DNA of 64,000 nt from Thermococcus paralvinellae (lineage in GTDB: Archaea; Methanobacteriota_B; Thermococci; Thermococcales; Thermococcaceae): the NCBI RefSeq assembly GCF_000517445.1, contig NZ_CP006965.1:186001-250000 (forward strand), written 5' to 3'. Positions 39,128-48,624 of this stretch are shown piece after piece; position 1 is the stretch's first letter; the number at the start of each line of letters is the position of its first letter. The notes under the pieces were generated by a model. That model worked only from the letters and a program-made list of their open reading frames with translations, made no database searches and had not been told where the DNA came from. The position numbers and the translations under genes are program-made.

Positions 39128-42004
39128 TCACTCAATAAACACCGCAGGCTTCATTGGCATTGCCTGTTTAGCTTTTCCACCTTTGTCTTCCTCTGGATTA
39201 ATGATTATTTCTAAGCCAAGCTCCTTTTCGATGAAGTCTTTTGCTTCTCTCAATGCTTTCTCCTCATCAATGCGCTTTATCTCAAAAGCCCTCTCTTTTA
39301 TCAGCTTGTTCACTAAGTTTGCCACTTCTTTGCCCTTCTTTCTCATCTCTGGGTCTTTCATAACTTCGCTCATTACGGCCTTAAAGTCTCTCTTCTCTGC
39401 GACAATCTCAGCAACTTTCCACTTCCACTCTGGGGCAGTGTAGATGTAAGCCCTCTCTGCATCTTCCAGCTTTGCAACCTTTATTATCTCCTTGATGTCC
39501 TCAATCAGCGACTTGATATACTCCTCTTCTAGCTCTATTATCTCGTTCCACCACTCTGGATTTGGCTCAGGCCATTTAGCCAAGCTGACAAATCCATCTC
39601 CACCTAGCTTTTCCCACAGCTCCTCACAGATGTGCGGTGTAAACGGTGCCATTAAGCGAACCCATATATCTGCTAGTGTTCTCAAGACATAGCGCTTTGC
39701 TTCGTCGTCTCTGCCTTCAGTTCTCCTCATGTACCATCTCAAGTCGTTCAATATGCTGTAGAATGCCCACTGCACTGCTGTTCTCGTCCTAAACTCTTCC
39801 AAGGCTTTAGTTGCTCCCTCAATTGCCTTATTTAGGCGGTGCAGCATCCACTTGTCAATGTCTTTCAGCTCGGCTGGCTTTGCCTCATATTCAGCAAATT
39901 CGCTTATTAGCTCATAGAATCTCTCTAGCTGTCCTCTTAGCTTAGATACTTCCTTACTTCTCCAGTCAAAGTCGCTGTCATGCTCGGCCAAGCTCATTAT
40001 GTACAGCCTTACGACATCAGCTCCATTCTCGTTTATTGCATCAATGAAGTTCAGCACGTTTCCTTTGCTCTTGCTCATCTTCTTGCCTTCCAGCGTTCCA
40101 TAGCCGTTGACGGCTATTCCCTTTGGCCAGTGCTCTCTTCTGAACAGTGCTACGTGGTTGAAGACGAAGAACGTCAGGTGGTTTGGAATCAGGTCTTTGG
40201 CAGAGCATCTCCAGTCCAGTGGATACCAGTACTCAAACTCATCTTTCATTTCCTTGATGACCTCTGTTGGAATTCCAGTCTTTTCGCTTAGCTCTCTCTC
40301 TTTCTTCTCGTTCCTCTCCTCTAGGAATATGTAATCGAATAGCTCTGGAATCAGCTGCTCCCCTTTGATGCCGTACTTGTTAATAGCTCTTGAGATTGTG
40401 TAGTATGCCATGTAAATCGTCGAATCGCTCAAGCTCTCAATTACCCATTCTGGGTCCCATGGCAGGGGAGTTCCTAACCCAATCTTTCTTGCACATGCTT
40501 TCTTCTCTATCCAATCAAACACCGCTCTAAACTGGGCTCTTCTTGACTCTGGAATTATCTTCATCTGCTCCAAGCACTCAAAAGCCTTGGCTTTCCACTC
40601 TGGGTTTCCATAGTCAATGAACCACTGGTCGTGGATTATCTTAACCACAGCTCTGTTTCCAAACCTTGAAATGACGTTCTTTTCAGCAAATTCATACATG
40701 ATGTCGGCGATTCCTTTCTTCTTCATGTCTTCAGCGACTAAATCCTTAACTTTGCTCACTGGAATGCCCTTATATGGCTCAATCTTGAAGATTCCCTTGT
40801 GATACTCAGCTTTGTATATTGTCTTTGTTGCCTGTTCCAGCTTTTCTTTGTCATCTTGGCTCTTCACTCCCAACTTTTCTACTTCCTCAACTGCGGGGAA
40901 CTCGCCGTAACCTTCTAGCTCAATCAGCGAGATATACGTAATGTTCTCGACGATTCTTGGGTCAATATCGTATTTCAGCAGAATCTCTGTGTTTCTCTTT
41001 AAATCTTCCAAAGCAGCATGATCAAATGGTGCATGCGCTGGAACACTCATAACAACACCGGTTGCGTTGTCTGGGTCAACGAAATCTGCTGGCAGAATTA
41101 TTATCTCATCTCCAGTAACTGGGTTCTTTACGTATTTGCCTATTAGCTTCTCCCCCTTGAACTCCTCCAAGACTTCAATCTCTTTATCTTGGAAGCTCAG
41201 CTTATATGCTGCCTCTTTGCTGACTACCCATATCTCTTCCTTTCCTTTGTACCTAACCTTTGCTTTTACATATGTGGCGTTTGGATTCAGCCACATGTTA
41301 GTTACTCCATAAACTGTCTCTGGCCTTAGCGTTGCTGCTGGCAGGTAGATAATCTCTCCGTTCTCCTCCAAGATGAACTTAATCAGAATGTACTCTAAAA
41401 TTGGAACATCTTCTCCATCCATCAAATCGTGGTCGCCAAGAGGTGTTCCGACAACTGGATCCCATCTAACCCTGTGGGCTCCTTTAACTATCAGCCCTTT
41501 CTCTTTTAGCCTCAAGAACTGCCAAGTTATAAAAGCATTGAACTGCGGATGCAGTGAAGTTGTGTGAAATTCTCTGCTCCAATCAACGCTGAATCCAGCC
41601 CTGATGAAGGTTTCTTTTGCTGCTTTCATGAAGTATTTGACGATGTTTATTGGATCTTCAAAAGTCCACAGAATTTCTTCTGGCACTTTGTAAACATCCC
41701 TGTAAACGAAAATCGTCTGAGGATCCCTATTCTTAATTCTTTCAGCAATTCCAACTATTGGAGAACCTGTGATGTGCCATGCCATTGGGAACAAAACATT
41801 GTAACCCTGCATTCTCTTGAATCTCGCTATAACATCTGGGATTGTGTACGTCCTTGCGTGTCCAACGTGCAGATGTCCTGATAGGTATGGGAAAGCAACT
41901 GTGATGTAGAACTTTGGCTTATTTTTATCTATCTTTGGCTCAAAGATTTTCTCTTCGTTCCACCTCTTCTGCCACTTTTCCTCAATAGTCCTAAAATCTA
42001 CCAT
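39128..42004 (-). CDS. leuS: Leucyl-tRNA synthetase, archaeal type
   Basis: 958 aa class I synthetase. [11 protein letters not shown] (HIGH-type motif) near residue 42, editing domain with the [18 protein letters not shown] region, and [13 protein letters not shown] (KMSKS) near residue 640. A KWKVAEIV-rich C-terminal domain follows, as in archaeal enzymes. GGAGGT stands 6 bases before ATG 42004. Its 5' end overlaps the tnpB reading frame by 14 bases, so the native upstream region has been displaced. Confidence 0.97.
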   Translation of the reverse strand: MVDFRTIEEKWQKRWNEEKIFEPKIDKNKPKFYITVAFPYLSGHLHVGHARTYTIPDVIARFKRMQGYNVLFPMAWHITGSPIVGIAERIKNRDPQTIFVYRDVYKVPEEILWTFEDPINIVKYFMKAAKETFIRAGFSVDWSREFHTTSLHPQFNAFITWQFLRLKEKGLIVKGAHRVRWDPVVGTPLGDHDLMDGEDVPILEYILIKFILEENGEIIYLPAATLRPETVYGVTNMWLNPNATYVKAKVRYKGKEEIWVVSKEAAYKLSFQDKEIEVLEEFKGEKLIGKYVKNPVTGDEIIILPADFVDPDNATGVVMSVPAHAPFDHAALEDLKRNTEILLKYDIDPRIVENITYISLIELEGYGEFPAVEEVEKLGVKSQDDKEKLEQATKTIYKAEYHKGIFKIEPYKGIPVSKVKDLVAEDMKKKGIADIMYEFAEKNVISRFGNRAVVKIIHDQWFIDYGNPEWKAKAFECLEQMKIIPESRRAQFRAVFDWIEKKACARKIGLGTPLPWDPEWVIESLSDSTIYMAYYTISRAINKYGIKGEQLIPELFDYIFLEERNEKKERELSEKTGIPTEVIKEMKDEFEYWYPLDWRCSAKDLIPNHLTFFVFNHVALFRREHWPKGIAVNGYGTLEGKKMSKSKGNVLNFIDAINENGADVVRLYIMSLAEHDSDFDWRSKEVSKLRGQLERFYELISEFAEYEAKPAELKDIDKWMLHRLNKAIEGATKALEEFRTRTAVQWAFYSILNDLRWYMRRTEGRDDEAKRYVLRTLADIWVRLMAPFTPHICEELWEKLGGDGFVSLAKWPEPNPEWWNEIIELEEEYIKSLIEDIKEIIKVAKLEDAERAYIYTAPEWKWKVAEIVAEKRDFKAVMSEVMKDPEMRKKGKEVANLVNKLIKERAFEIKRIDEEKALREAKDFIEKELGLEIIINPEEDKGGKAKQAMPMKPAVFIE

Positions 42005-43175
42005 ACTCTGACCTCCTTATGGTTGTTTGAACATCAAAAAGAGCATGCACAGAGAATTTTTGAGAATGCCAAATAGGGGGATTATCGAAGAAATACTCAG
42101 CCTTGATAGTTGAGAACTCGATCCCGTTCTGGAATTTTCCCTTCCAGCCTCCCGTCTTCATTGGCTGGCTTTCGGGGGGAACGGAGACTCCCCACATCTT
42201 CAGGGCTTTTAAACGAATATTCCAACTCCCAATAACATCTCTATTGGTTTTCAAACCACAATTTGAACACTCTAGAATACGGTGTCCTTTCGGGCTTAGT
42301 TTGTTCCCACATATCGGACACCGTGAGGAGGTGTAGGAAGGATTAACAAAGACGACTTTAATCCCATTTAGCTTGGCTTTATACTCAATGATTGATTGAA
42401 GTTTCCTAAAACTCCAGCGGTGAAGCCTGCCATTCATTTTAGCAGAATACATAATCGACTCCCTAATTTCAGTCAAATCCTCTAAGGTGATTCCACCATA
42501 ACGTTTTGCAAATTCAACGATTACATTAGCAATTTTGTGGTAAAGGTCATTAAGCCTGTTCTTCTCCCGCTCTCCATATTTTTGCAGTAACGCTTTCCTT
42601 CTTTTACCTGTTCTAATCTTCTTTTGAATCTTTCTCCTCTTTACAAAGTAACCAGTCCTAATTTCTCTTTCGTGAGTTATTATTTGAACAAACTCCCCAT
42701 TTGGAATGCTGAGTGTAACATTATTTTCGTTCAAATCAATACCAATGAAGGATTTAGGCTCTCCAATTTCAATCTCTTTGGAAAAAACTATGTTGATGAA
42801 AACACCCTTTGGCGTCCTAACCAGCCAAGCTTGACCAACTCTCCAATCCTTGAACTTCTCGTGGTATTTAGCTGGATAAAACTCTAAAGAAATCCTCCCA
42901 TTTGGAGTAGACAGCCTTATTATTCCATTCTCAAGGTCGAGTTTGAACAAGTGATCGTCCAGCATTATAACATCTTTCTTGAAAACTGGTTTTCCCTTAG
43001 CTTTCCCTTTTCTTCTTTTCTTACGGTATGATTTAAAGATGGAAGTTGCCATCTGACATGCTGTGTAGATATAGTGTGATGGTAGATATAGGTATCTGTT
43101 TCTTAGCTCTTTATACTTCGCATTTTTAAGCCTATAAAAGCTTGTAATGTTCCTGTCATAAACGTACGATATCAA
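41991..43175 (-). CDS. tnpB: TnpB (IS605 OrfB-type) RNA-guided nuclease, 5' end disturbed
   Basis: RuvC-type nuclease of IS200/IS605 elements, the ancestor group of Cas12. RuvC residues are intact: [16 protein letters not shown] and the Asp in [10 protein letters not shown]; a zinc ribbon CPICGNKL...CSNCG is present. The TTG at 43175 is the first start in this frame, but conserved-looking sequence continues upstream (TIKITSKFRLKEIPIELDEL) to a TGA near 43293; removing one G from the six-G run (43287-43292, minus strand) would join it to ATG 43296 or 43302. The last 36 residues read through into the leuS start and are likely not native. Confidence 0.85.
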   Translation of the reverse strand: MISYVYDRNITSFYRLKNAKYKELRNRYLYLPSHYIYTACQMATSIFKSYRKKRRKGKAKGKPVFKKDVIMLDDHLFKLDLENGIIRLSTPNGRISLEFYPAKYHEKFKDWRVGQAWLVRTPKGVFINIVFSKEIEIGEPKSFIGIDLNENNVTLSIPNGEFVQIITHEREIRTGYFVKRRKIQKKIRTGKRRKALLQKYGEREKNRLNDLYHKIANVIVEFAKRYGGITLEDLTEIRESIMYSAKMNGRLHRWSFRKLQSIIEYKAKLNGIKVVFVNPSYTSSRCPICGNKLSPKGHRILECSNCGLKTNRDVIGSWNIRLKALKMWGVSVPPESQPMKTGGWKGKFQNGIEFSTIKAEYFFDNPPIWHSQKFSVHALFDVQTTIRRSEYGRF

Positions 43176-43358
43176 CTCATTAACAATCTGCTTATAAATT
43201 AAGAAAAGCTCATCTAGCTCAATAGGGATTTCTTTTAACCTGAACTTCGACGTAATTTTTATTGTTTCTTGACTGGAGAAGGTACTCCCCCCTCATTGGC
43301 ATCGCCATAGATTTGGAATTGGAGTATTTAAAAGTTGTGGTCGTTCTCAGTTTGAACA
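42025..43358 (-). mobile_element. IS200/IS605-type element carrying only tnpB (ends uncertain)
   Basis: The tnpB gene without a TnpA transposase fits a lone, non-autonomous IS605-group unit inserted between leuS and L15e. The ends are not defined; the 9-mer GTTTGAACA occurs on the plus strand at 42025-42033 and again at 43350-43358 and is used here only as a provisional boundary. Confidence 0.4.
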
Positions 43359-43371
43359 GAAGGAATCGCAA

Positions 43372-43382
43372 CTTTTAAAAAC
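43372..43382 (+). promoter_or_regulatory. TATA box of L15e - DUF54 - Rpp30 block
   Basis: CTTTTAAAAAC about 100 bases before the L15e ATG, predicting transcription start near 43395-43405, at the 5' edge of the GC-rich leader. Confidence 0.55.
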
Positions 43383-43396
43383 TCAAACTCTAAACT

Positions 43397-43470
43397 CACC
43401 TCGACTAGGCGGGGGAACCCGCGGGATGTTCCGCTCTGCGGAGAACCACAAACAGCGAAAGCGAGGTGGA
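43397..43470 (+). promoter_or_regulatory. GC-rich structured 5' leader of L15e
   Basis: CACCTCG (43397-43403) pairs CGAGGTG (43462-43468), enclosing two hairpins: GCGGG-GGAA-CCCGC (43409-43422, GNRA loop) and GTTCCGC-TCT-GCGGAGAAC (43428-43446, two bulges). The 3' arm of the outer stem contains the L15e ribosome-binding site GAGGTGG. This suggests a translation-control RNA or a stable small RNA; no known family recognised. Confidence 0.55.
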
Positions 43471-43474
43471 AAGA

Positions 43475-44059
43475 ATGGGAATGTACAAATACATTAGGGA
43501 AGCTTGGAAAAGCCCAAAGAAGAGCTATGTTGGACAGCTTTTGAAGGTTAGAATGATTAAGTGGAGAAGGGAGCCAAGCGTTGTTAGGATTGAGAGACCA
43601 ACAAGACTTGACAGAGCAAGGAGCTTGGGCTATCAGGCAAAGCAGGGTTATGTAATCGTTAGGGTTAGAGTTAGGAGAGGAGGAAGAAAGAGACCCAGGT
43701 GGAGGGGCGGTAGAAAGCCCTCAAAGATGGGTATGGTAAAGTACTCACCCAAAAAGAGCCTCCAGTGGATTGCCGAGGAAAAGGCAGCAAGAAAGTTCCC
43801 CAACCTTGAAGTTCTCAACTCCTACTGGGTTGGCGAGGATGGAATGTACAAGTGGTTTGAGGTTATAATGGTTGACCCACACCACCCAGTTATTAAGTCC
43901 GATCCTAAGATAGCTTGGATTGCAATGAAGGTTCACAAGGGTAGAGTCTTTAGAGGTCTCACAAGTGCGGGTAAGAAGTCAAGAGGACTTAGAAACAAAG
44001 GTAAGGGCGCTGAGAAAGTCAGACCAAGCATTAGAGCAAACAAGGGTAAGGGTAAGTGA
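43475..44059 (+). CDS. rpl15e: Ribosomal protein L15e (eL15)
   Basis: 194 aa archaeal/eukaryote-specific large-subunit protein. [52 protein letters not shown] and the [18 protein letters not shown] tail. ATG 43475 follows GAGGTGGAAAGA. Confidence 0.98.
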   Translation: MGMYKYIREAWKSPKKSYVGQLLKVRMIKWRREPSVVRIERPTRLDRARSLGYQAKQGYVIVRVRVRRGGRKRPRWRGGRKPSKMGMVKYSPKKSLQWIAEEKAARKFPNLEVLNSYWVGEDGMYKWFEVIMVDPHHPVIKSDPKIAWIAMKVHKGRVFRGLTSAGKKSRGLRNKGKGAEKVRPSIRANKGKGK

Positions 44060-44190
44060 TTTGCTTTTCTTATTCTCTTTTACTTGGATTAGCCTCTTTT
44101 AGCGTGCATTTCTAATGATTTTTCTCCAATAGGTTCAAATTCGTGAATTTGACGATTTTGAGGAAAATGCTTAAATTTTATGACCAATAT

Positions 44191-44200
44191 ATTTTAAAGT
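44191..44200 (+). promoter_or_regulatory. TATA-like box of DUF54 - Rpp30
   Basis: TATTTTAAAG about 35-40 bases upstream of the ATG at 44232, in an AT-rich gap after L15e (44060-44231) that holds no other visible feature. Confidence 0.45.
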
Positions 44201-44231
44201 GAGAGCGTGAAAAATGTTTGAGGTGAGAGCT

Positions 44232-44687
44232 ATGGTAAAGCTTCAAGCTCATAGTGTAAAAATTAGGACATTCATTCACGCAACTGAAGACCCTGAGAAG
44301 GTGCTAGAGGCATTAGAAACCTTATTTCCTGAGGATTTATCTCCTCGAGATGTCGACTTCGAGATAATTGAGACAGAGGGTTACTTTGGAAATCCAATCC
44401 TTGTCATGGACGCAGAAATTAAGAGAAGCAAAAACGTAAGAAAATTCCTTGAGAACCTCAAAGCTCTGCTTAGTGAAGAGGATAAAGCCTATCTCATGGA
44501 GCATGCTGAAGAGAAAGTCGACGAGACTGGAACCTTCTATATCCGCTTTGATAAGCAGAGAGCATACTTAGGAGAAGTCAAGGTTACGGAAGGTGAAGAT
44601 GTAATCCATGTAAGAATTAAGGTCAAGGCATTCCCAATGAAGAAAGAAAGCGTCGTAAAATCAGTTAAGGAGTGGCTGAGCGAATGA
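44232..44687 (+). CDS. DUF54 RNA-binding protein (COG1325, exosome-associated prediction)
   Basis: 151 aa. HSVKIRTFIHATEDPEKVLEAL and the C-terminal VIHVRIKVKAFPMKKESV are typical of archaeal DUF54 proteins, predicted RNA-binding proteins linked to the exosome by gene context. ATG 44232 is chosen because GAGGTGAG (44219-44226) precedes it; ATG 44214 is in frame upstream. Overlaps the rpp30 start. Confidence 0.85.
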   Translation: MVKLQAHSVKIRTFIHATEDPEKVLEALETLFPEDLSPRDVDFEIIETEGYFGNPILVMDAEIKRSKNVRKFLENLKALLSEEDKAYLMEHAEEKVDETGTFYIRFDKQRAYLGEVKVTEGEDVIHVRIKVKAFPMKKESVVKSVKEWLSE

Positions 44688-45319
44688 AGTTCATCGAGAT
44701 GGATGTGAGAGATGAGAAGGCTTATGAATTAGCTGAGGAATGGTATGATGATATTGTCTTTACAAAAAAGCTCCCATTAGACGGCAGTCCAGATTATGAA
44801 AAGCTGAAAGAGGAAATCAGAGAGCTCAGAGAAAAGTATGGAAAAGTAGCCCTTCTCGTAATCACAAACAAACCCTCGCTAATCAGAGAACTCAAAAACC
44901 GGAACCTCAAGGCTTTAATTTATGTTCAGGGGGGCAATATGAAAGTTAACCGCTTTGCTCTTGAAATTGGAGTTGATGCTCTTATAAGCCCAGAATTTGG
45001 AAGGAGAGATAATGGATTTGACCATGTTCTTGCAAAAATTGCCGCAAAGAATGACGTTGCAATTGGCTTTTCTTTATCCCAGCTTTTGAGGGCAAACCCA
45101 TATGAGAGAGCCAATATTTTGAAGTTCATGATGAAAAACTGGCAACTTGTTGAGAAGTATAAAGTGCCAAGATTTCTCACATCCTCGGCAGAAAGTAAGT
45201 GGGAAGTTAGAGCTCCGAGGGATTTAATGAGTTTAGGAATTGCCTTAGGAATGGAAATTCCTCAAGCAAAGGCTTCAGTTAGTTTTTATCCTGAAAAAAT
45301 TCTCGATAAAAAGCTTTGA
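44684..45319 (+). CDS. rnp3: RNase P protein Rpp30
   Basis: 211 aa TIM-barrel protein of archaeal RNase P, partner of Pop5. KFIEMDVRDEKAYELAEEWYDDIVFTKK at the start, GVDALISPEFGRRDNGFDHVLAKIAAKND in the middle. ATG overlaps the DUF54 stop (ATGA). The adjoining L15e and DUF54 genes are the usual archaeal neighbours. Confidence 0.94.
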   Translation: MKFIEMDVRDEKAYELAEEWYDDIVFTKKLPLDGSPDYEKLKEEIRELREKYGKVALLVITNKPSLIRELKNRNLKALIYVQGGNMKVNRFALEIGVDALISPEFGRRDNGFDHVLAKIAAKNDVAIGFSLSQLLRANPYERANILKFMMKNWQLVEKYKVPRFLTSSAESKWEVRAPRDLMSLGIALGMEIPQAKASVSFYPEKILDKKL

Positions 45320-45484
45320 TAGACTTGTAGGTTAATGAAGCTTACTTTATGTTGTTGGGTTTGTTATTTTTCAGGCTCATTTTTAGTTCTAGGGTTAGAT
45401 TATATAATTTTCTTGGTTTTTTATGTTACTATCTCAAGTTTTATAACTACTGCGACTATTTAATACCAAAAAATATGTCGAAAA
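45320..45484. other. AT-rich gap upstream of the methionine operon
   Basis: No gene seen. Contains T-rich runs after rpp30 that may terminate transcription, and ends at the TATA region of the next operon. Confidence 0.4.
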
Positions 45485-45493
45485 ATATATAAA
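45485..45493 (+). promoter_or_regulatory. TATA box of the methionine operon
   Basis: ATATATAAAC after TCGAAAA, 27-35 bases before the first GTG at 45520, giving a transcript start near 45512 and a very short leader. Confidence 0.5.
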
Positions 45494-45519
45494 CATTATA
45501 TCCAAACCTTGGCGAGGAG

Positions 45520-46641
45520 GTGATTGAGCTTAGAGACGTCAACTTTAATGCTCTCCACATGCCAATTTATCAGACTGTCGTCTTCAGACAGCCGGGGATA
45601 ACACAAACTTCTGATAGAGGATTTGAGCTAAAGTACTCTCGCGAAGAGAATCCAACAGTCAGAGAGCTGGAATTAATGTTAGCAGAGCTTGAAAAAGGCA
45701 AAGATGCTTTAGCCTTTAATAGTGGAATGGCTTCAATATCGGCTTTATACTTAAGCTTGCTAAGAGCAGGTGATGAAATTGTGCTCTCAATGGAGGGATA
45801 TGGAACTACAATTCAGCTTGCCCAAGAGTTTAAAAAATTTGGCATCAGAGTAAAGCTCGCTTATCCTGATGCTGACAGTATTGTAGGGACAATAACAGAA
45901 AATACGAGGCTTGTTTTTCTTGAAACAATGACAAATCCAACCTTAAAAGTTATAGATGTTCCTGAAGTAATAAACCGGGCAAAGGAAACTGGTGCTCTTG
46001 TTGCTGTTGATAATACCTTTACAACACCACTCCTCTATAATCCCCTTGAAGATAAAGCTGACTTCGTAATTCACAGCCTCACAAAATACATAGCAGGTCA
46101 TAATGACGTTCTTGGGGGTAGCATAATATGGAAAAAGAGCGAATTCAGCGAAATGCTGTGGCACTGGAGGAGAAGGCTTGGGGGGATAATACAACCTCTT
46201 GAGGCTTGGCTTATAAAGAGAGGGTTAAAAACCCTCGAAGTGCGTTTTGAAAAGCAGAGCAAAAGTGCCTTGGCTATAGCAGAATTTCTGTGTGAGCATC
46301 CAAAGGTTGAGCGTGTTATGTATCCTGGCTTAAAGAATGATCCCTATCACTCAACAGCAGTAAAACTCTTCAAAAGAAAACTCTTTGGAGGGGTAGTCAC
46401 CTTTGAAATAAAGGGAGATACTAGAAAGTTCTTGTCATCTCTTCGCGTAATATTTCCATCTCCTTCTCTTGGAGGAACTGAGAGTCTTGCAAGTTGTCCA
46501 GTGATAAGCGCCGCCAAAACAATGAGTGAGGAGCAAAGAAAAATTCTAGGCATTACACCAAGGCTAATACGGCTGTCTGTTGGTTTGGAGGATGTTGATA
46601 AATTGATTGAAGATTTAGACAAAGCCCTAGGAGGTGGTTGA
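45520..46641 (+). CDS. Cystathionine gamma-synthase / lyase family PLP enzyme
   Basis: 373 aa Cys/Met-metabolism PLP enzyme. The cofactor lysine is Lys189 in HSLTKYIAGHNDVLGG; FNSGMASISALYL and PSLGGTESLASCP are family motifs. It joins activated homoserine with a sulphur donor or acts as a lyase; the operon with MetF/MetE-like genes points to methionine synthesis. The only start before the conserved region is GTG 45520, which lies within the SD-like GAGGAGGTG. Confidence 0.9.
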   Translation: MIELRDVNFNALHMPIYQTVVFRQPGITQTSDRGFELKYSREENPTVRELELMLAELEKGKDALAFNSGMASISALYLSLLRAGDEIVLSMEGYGTTIQLAQEFKKFGIRVKLAYPDADSIVGTITENTRLVFLETMTNPTLKVIDVPEVINRAKETGALVAVDNTFTTPLLYNPLEDKADFVIHSLTKYIAGHNDVLGGSIIWKKSEFSEMLWHWRRRLGGIIQPLEAWLIKRGLKTLEVRFEKQSKSALAIAEFLCEHPKVERVMYPGLKNDPYHSTAVKLFKRKLFGGVVTFEIKGDTRKFLSSLRVIFPSPSLGGTESLASCPVISAAKTMSEEQRKILGITPRLIRLSVGLEDVDKLIEDLDKALGGG

Positions 46642-47665
46642 ACTCAGGATTTTTGGGTGTCCTAAGTCACTCTTGAATGGTCCGTGTGGTGGAGCATTTA
46701 ACGGAAAGTGTGAAGTAAATGAGAATCACTGTCCATGGCTGGGGGTACTTGAAAGAGTTCACTACCTCGATGGAGCAGTGTTATTCAATGAACATCCTAT
46801 ACTTATGGAAATAGAAAAGATACCCAGCAGAGACGTCAAGCCAAAGAATTCAAACTTCTGGAGTCAGGTCGAGAAAGGCAAAGCACTGAGCGTTGAATTT
46901 CCAATAGCGGCTGTTAGGGATGAAGTGGAGATAGCGAGGGTTATAGCAAAAACAAATTCAGATCTTTACACAATCCCCGATAATCCCCTCGGTTGTCCTC
47001 ACTTCTCTTCAACAGCTTTTGCAACACATTTAAAGCACTTTGGAATTGAAGTTATGCCACATCTAACAGCAAAGGACAGAAATCTAACGGCCTTAACAGC
47101 AGAACTTAAAACAGCTGTCCTTTTCAACTTTGAGGTAGTTCTCTTGACTACAGGAGACTGGCCGAGTCTTGCTTTGCCTAGTAGGCCAGTATTTGACCTC
47201 GATTCTGCAAACATGATACGTCTAGCTAGACTCATTTTTAATGGAGTTTTACCAACAAAGGAAACTTTTGAAGTAGAGGAGAGGCCAAGAGTTGCAGGTG
47301 CAATGAATCCCCACTATAGACCTAGAGTGGAGGCACAAAGGATTGCTAGAAAGCTCATAGCTGGAGCTGAGCTGTTTTTTACCCAAGTGGTAGCAACCAA
47401 AGAAAGTGTCACTAGGATTAAAGAAACATTCATTGAGCTGAAAAAATACATTAATGCTGAGGTTCCAGTGATGGTTTCTCTCCTATATCCGATAAGTGAC
47501 GATATTAAGCCTCTCCTCAGAAAAATGGGCACCCAAACTGGAGATGATACCTTTGAGGAAGTCCTTGAGGAAGTAAAAGCTCTTGATGTTGCTGGAGGTG
47601 TTAACTTAATCATCCTATCGAGAAATCTCGATGTTTGGTTAAAGCCTCTGGAGAGAAGCGTATGA
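46634..47665 (+). CDS. MetV-MetF-type methylene-tetrahydro(methano)pterin/folate reductase fusion
   Basis: 343 aa. The N-terminal 40 residues form a cysteine motif (FGCPKSLLNGPCGG, later CEVNENHCPW) seen in MetV zinc/MTHFR C-terminal domains; the rest is a methylenetetrahydrofolate-reductase-like TIM barrel. It would supply methyl groups for methionine; the C1 carrier in these archaea is a pterin rather than plain folate (general knowledge). GTG 46634 overlaps the previous gene by 8 bases and also lies within AGGAGGTGG. Confidence 0.82.
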   Translation: MVELRIFGCPKSLLNGPCGGAFNGKCEVNENHCPWLGVLERVHYLDGAVLFNEHPILMEIEKIPSRDVKPKNSNFWSQVEKGKALSVEFPIAAVRDEVEIARVIAKTNSDLYTIPDNPLGCPHFSSTAFATHLKHFGIEVMPHLTAKDRNLTALTAELKTAVLFNFEVVLLTTGDWPSLALPSRPVFDLDSANMIRLARLIFNGVLPTKETFEVEERPRVAGAMNPHYRPRVEAQRIARKLIAGAELFFTQVVATKESVTRIKETFIELKKYINAEVPVMVSLLYPISDDIKPLLRKMGTQTGDDTFEEVLEEVKALDVAGGVNLIILSRNLDVWLKPLERSV

Positions 47666-47686
47666 AAAGATTAAGGAGGTGCTTAG

Positions 47687-48623
47687 ATGAGAATTATTCC
47701 TGCTTTAATTGGAAGCTTGCCAAGACCACTTGGATTGGCAAAAAAGATTGAGCTATACAATATTGGAAGACTAAGTGAGGAAAAGCTTGAGGAGGCATAT
47801 AGAGACTATACTAGAAAGGCATTTGGGAAATTAAAGAAGGCTGGAATCAAAGTAGTCACTGATGGTATGTATAGGTGGTGATGACATCTTTAATCCCCTA
47901 ATAAGATATGTAGATGGGATTGAGGTGAATGGCCTCTTCAAGTTTTATGAAAACAACTTCTTCTACCGCTCACCTGTTGTTAAGGGTGAAGTTAACTTGC
48001 TTGATAATCCAATTCCAAAATGGGTAAGCATTGCAAAGGAAATCCTTGAGGAAGTCTACCCAGAGGCGACCTTAAAAGCTGTCCTTCCGGGCCCAGTAAC
48101 TTTGGCATATCATTCTCTAAATGAGTACTACGAGAACCTTGAGGCACTTGCTAGAGATTATGCCGAGAGAGTTCTCACACCACTCATAAAGGAGCTTGAA
48201 GTTGAAATTGTAGAACTTCAAGAGCCAGCTTTGGCATCGGAGCTTTCAAGAGCAACGAGGGAAGATGAAGTTCATATACGTAGGGAAGTTGCAAAGGCTA
48301 CTATTGAAGAATTAGGCAAAGTCAAGAAGCTGTGGGTAGTCACGTACTTTGGAACTCCACAAGTGATACCTGAAGGGGTAATTCTCAATGTAGATCTTGT
48401 GGAGGGTTCACTGCCTGATGGAGTGAGCGGTGGAATAGGTCTTGGTGTTGTTAACGCTAGAGAGACAAAAATGGAGAGGGCAGATAGGATTAGAGACAGA
48501 CTTCTTAAATTCTCGGGGAATTTCTCGAGAATCTATGTAACTCCGAGTACTTTGCTTGATTTTCTCCCAGAAAGTGTAGCCTGGAGAAAGCTGAGACTTT
48601 TAGGGAGGTTAGGAGGTGAATAA
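47687..48623 (+). pseudogene. MetE-like methionine synthase paralogue, frameshifted
   Basis: ATG 47687 (GGAGGTGCTTAG before it) gives LIGSLPRPLGLAKKIELYNIG...VTDGMYRW and stops at TGA 47879-47881. In the +1 frame it continues DDIFNPLIRYVDGIEVNG to 48623. One extra T at 47879 accounts for this. The restored protein (about 311 aa) resembles the MetE barrel but lacks the zinc ligands: the H-x-C position reads TYFG and the last Cys region reads TPSTLLD, and QEPAL replaces DEPA. Probably a non-catalytic partner of the next gene. Whether the shift is real, programmed or an error is open. Confidence 0.75.
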
Positions 48624-48624
48624 A

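Noticed and set aside
39183-41881. Several plus-strand frames inside leuS
   Set aside because: All are shadows of the 958-codon synthetase gene on the minus strand.
42025-43358. GTTTGAACA at both sides of tnpB as a target-site duplication
   Set aside because: IS200/IS605 elements do not make target duplications, and a shared 9-mer between two 100-base flanks can occur by chance; kept only as a provisional boundary.
43397-43455. L15e leader as an H/ACA guide RNA
   Set aside because: ACA triplets follow the second hairpin, but two short hairpins with no internal guide pocket or clear K-turn do not fit the archaeal H/ACA form.
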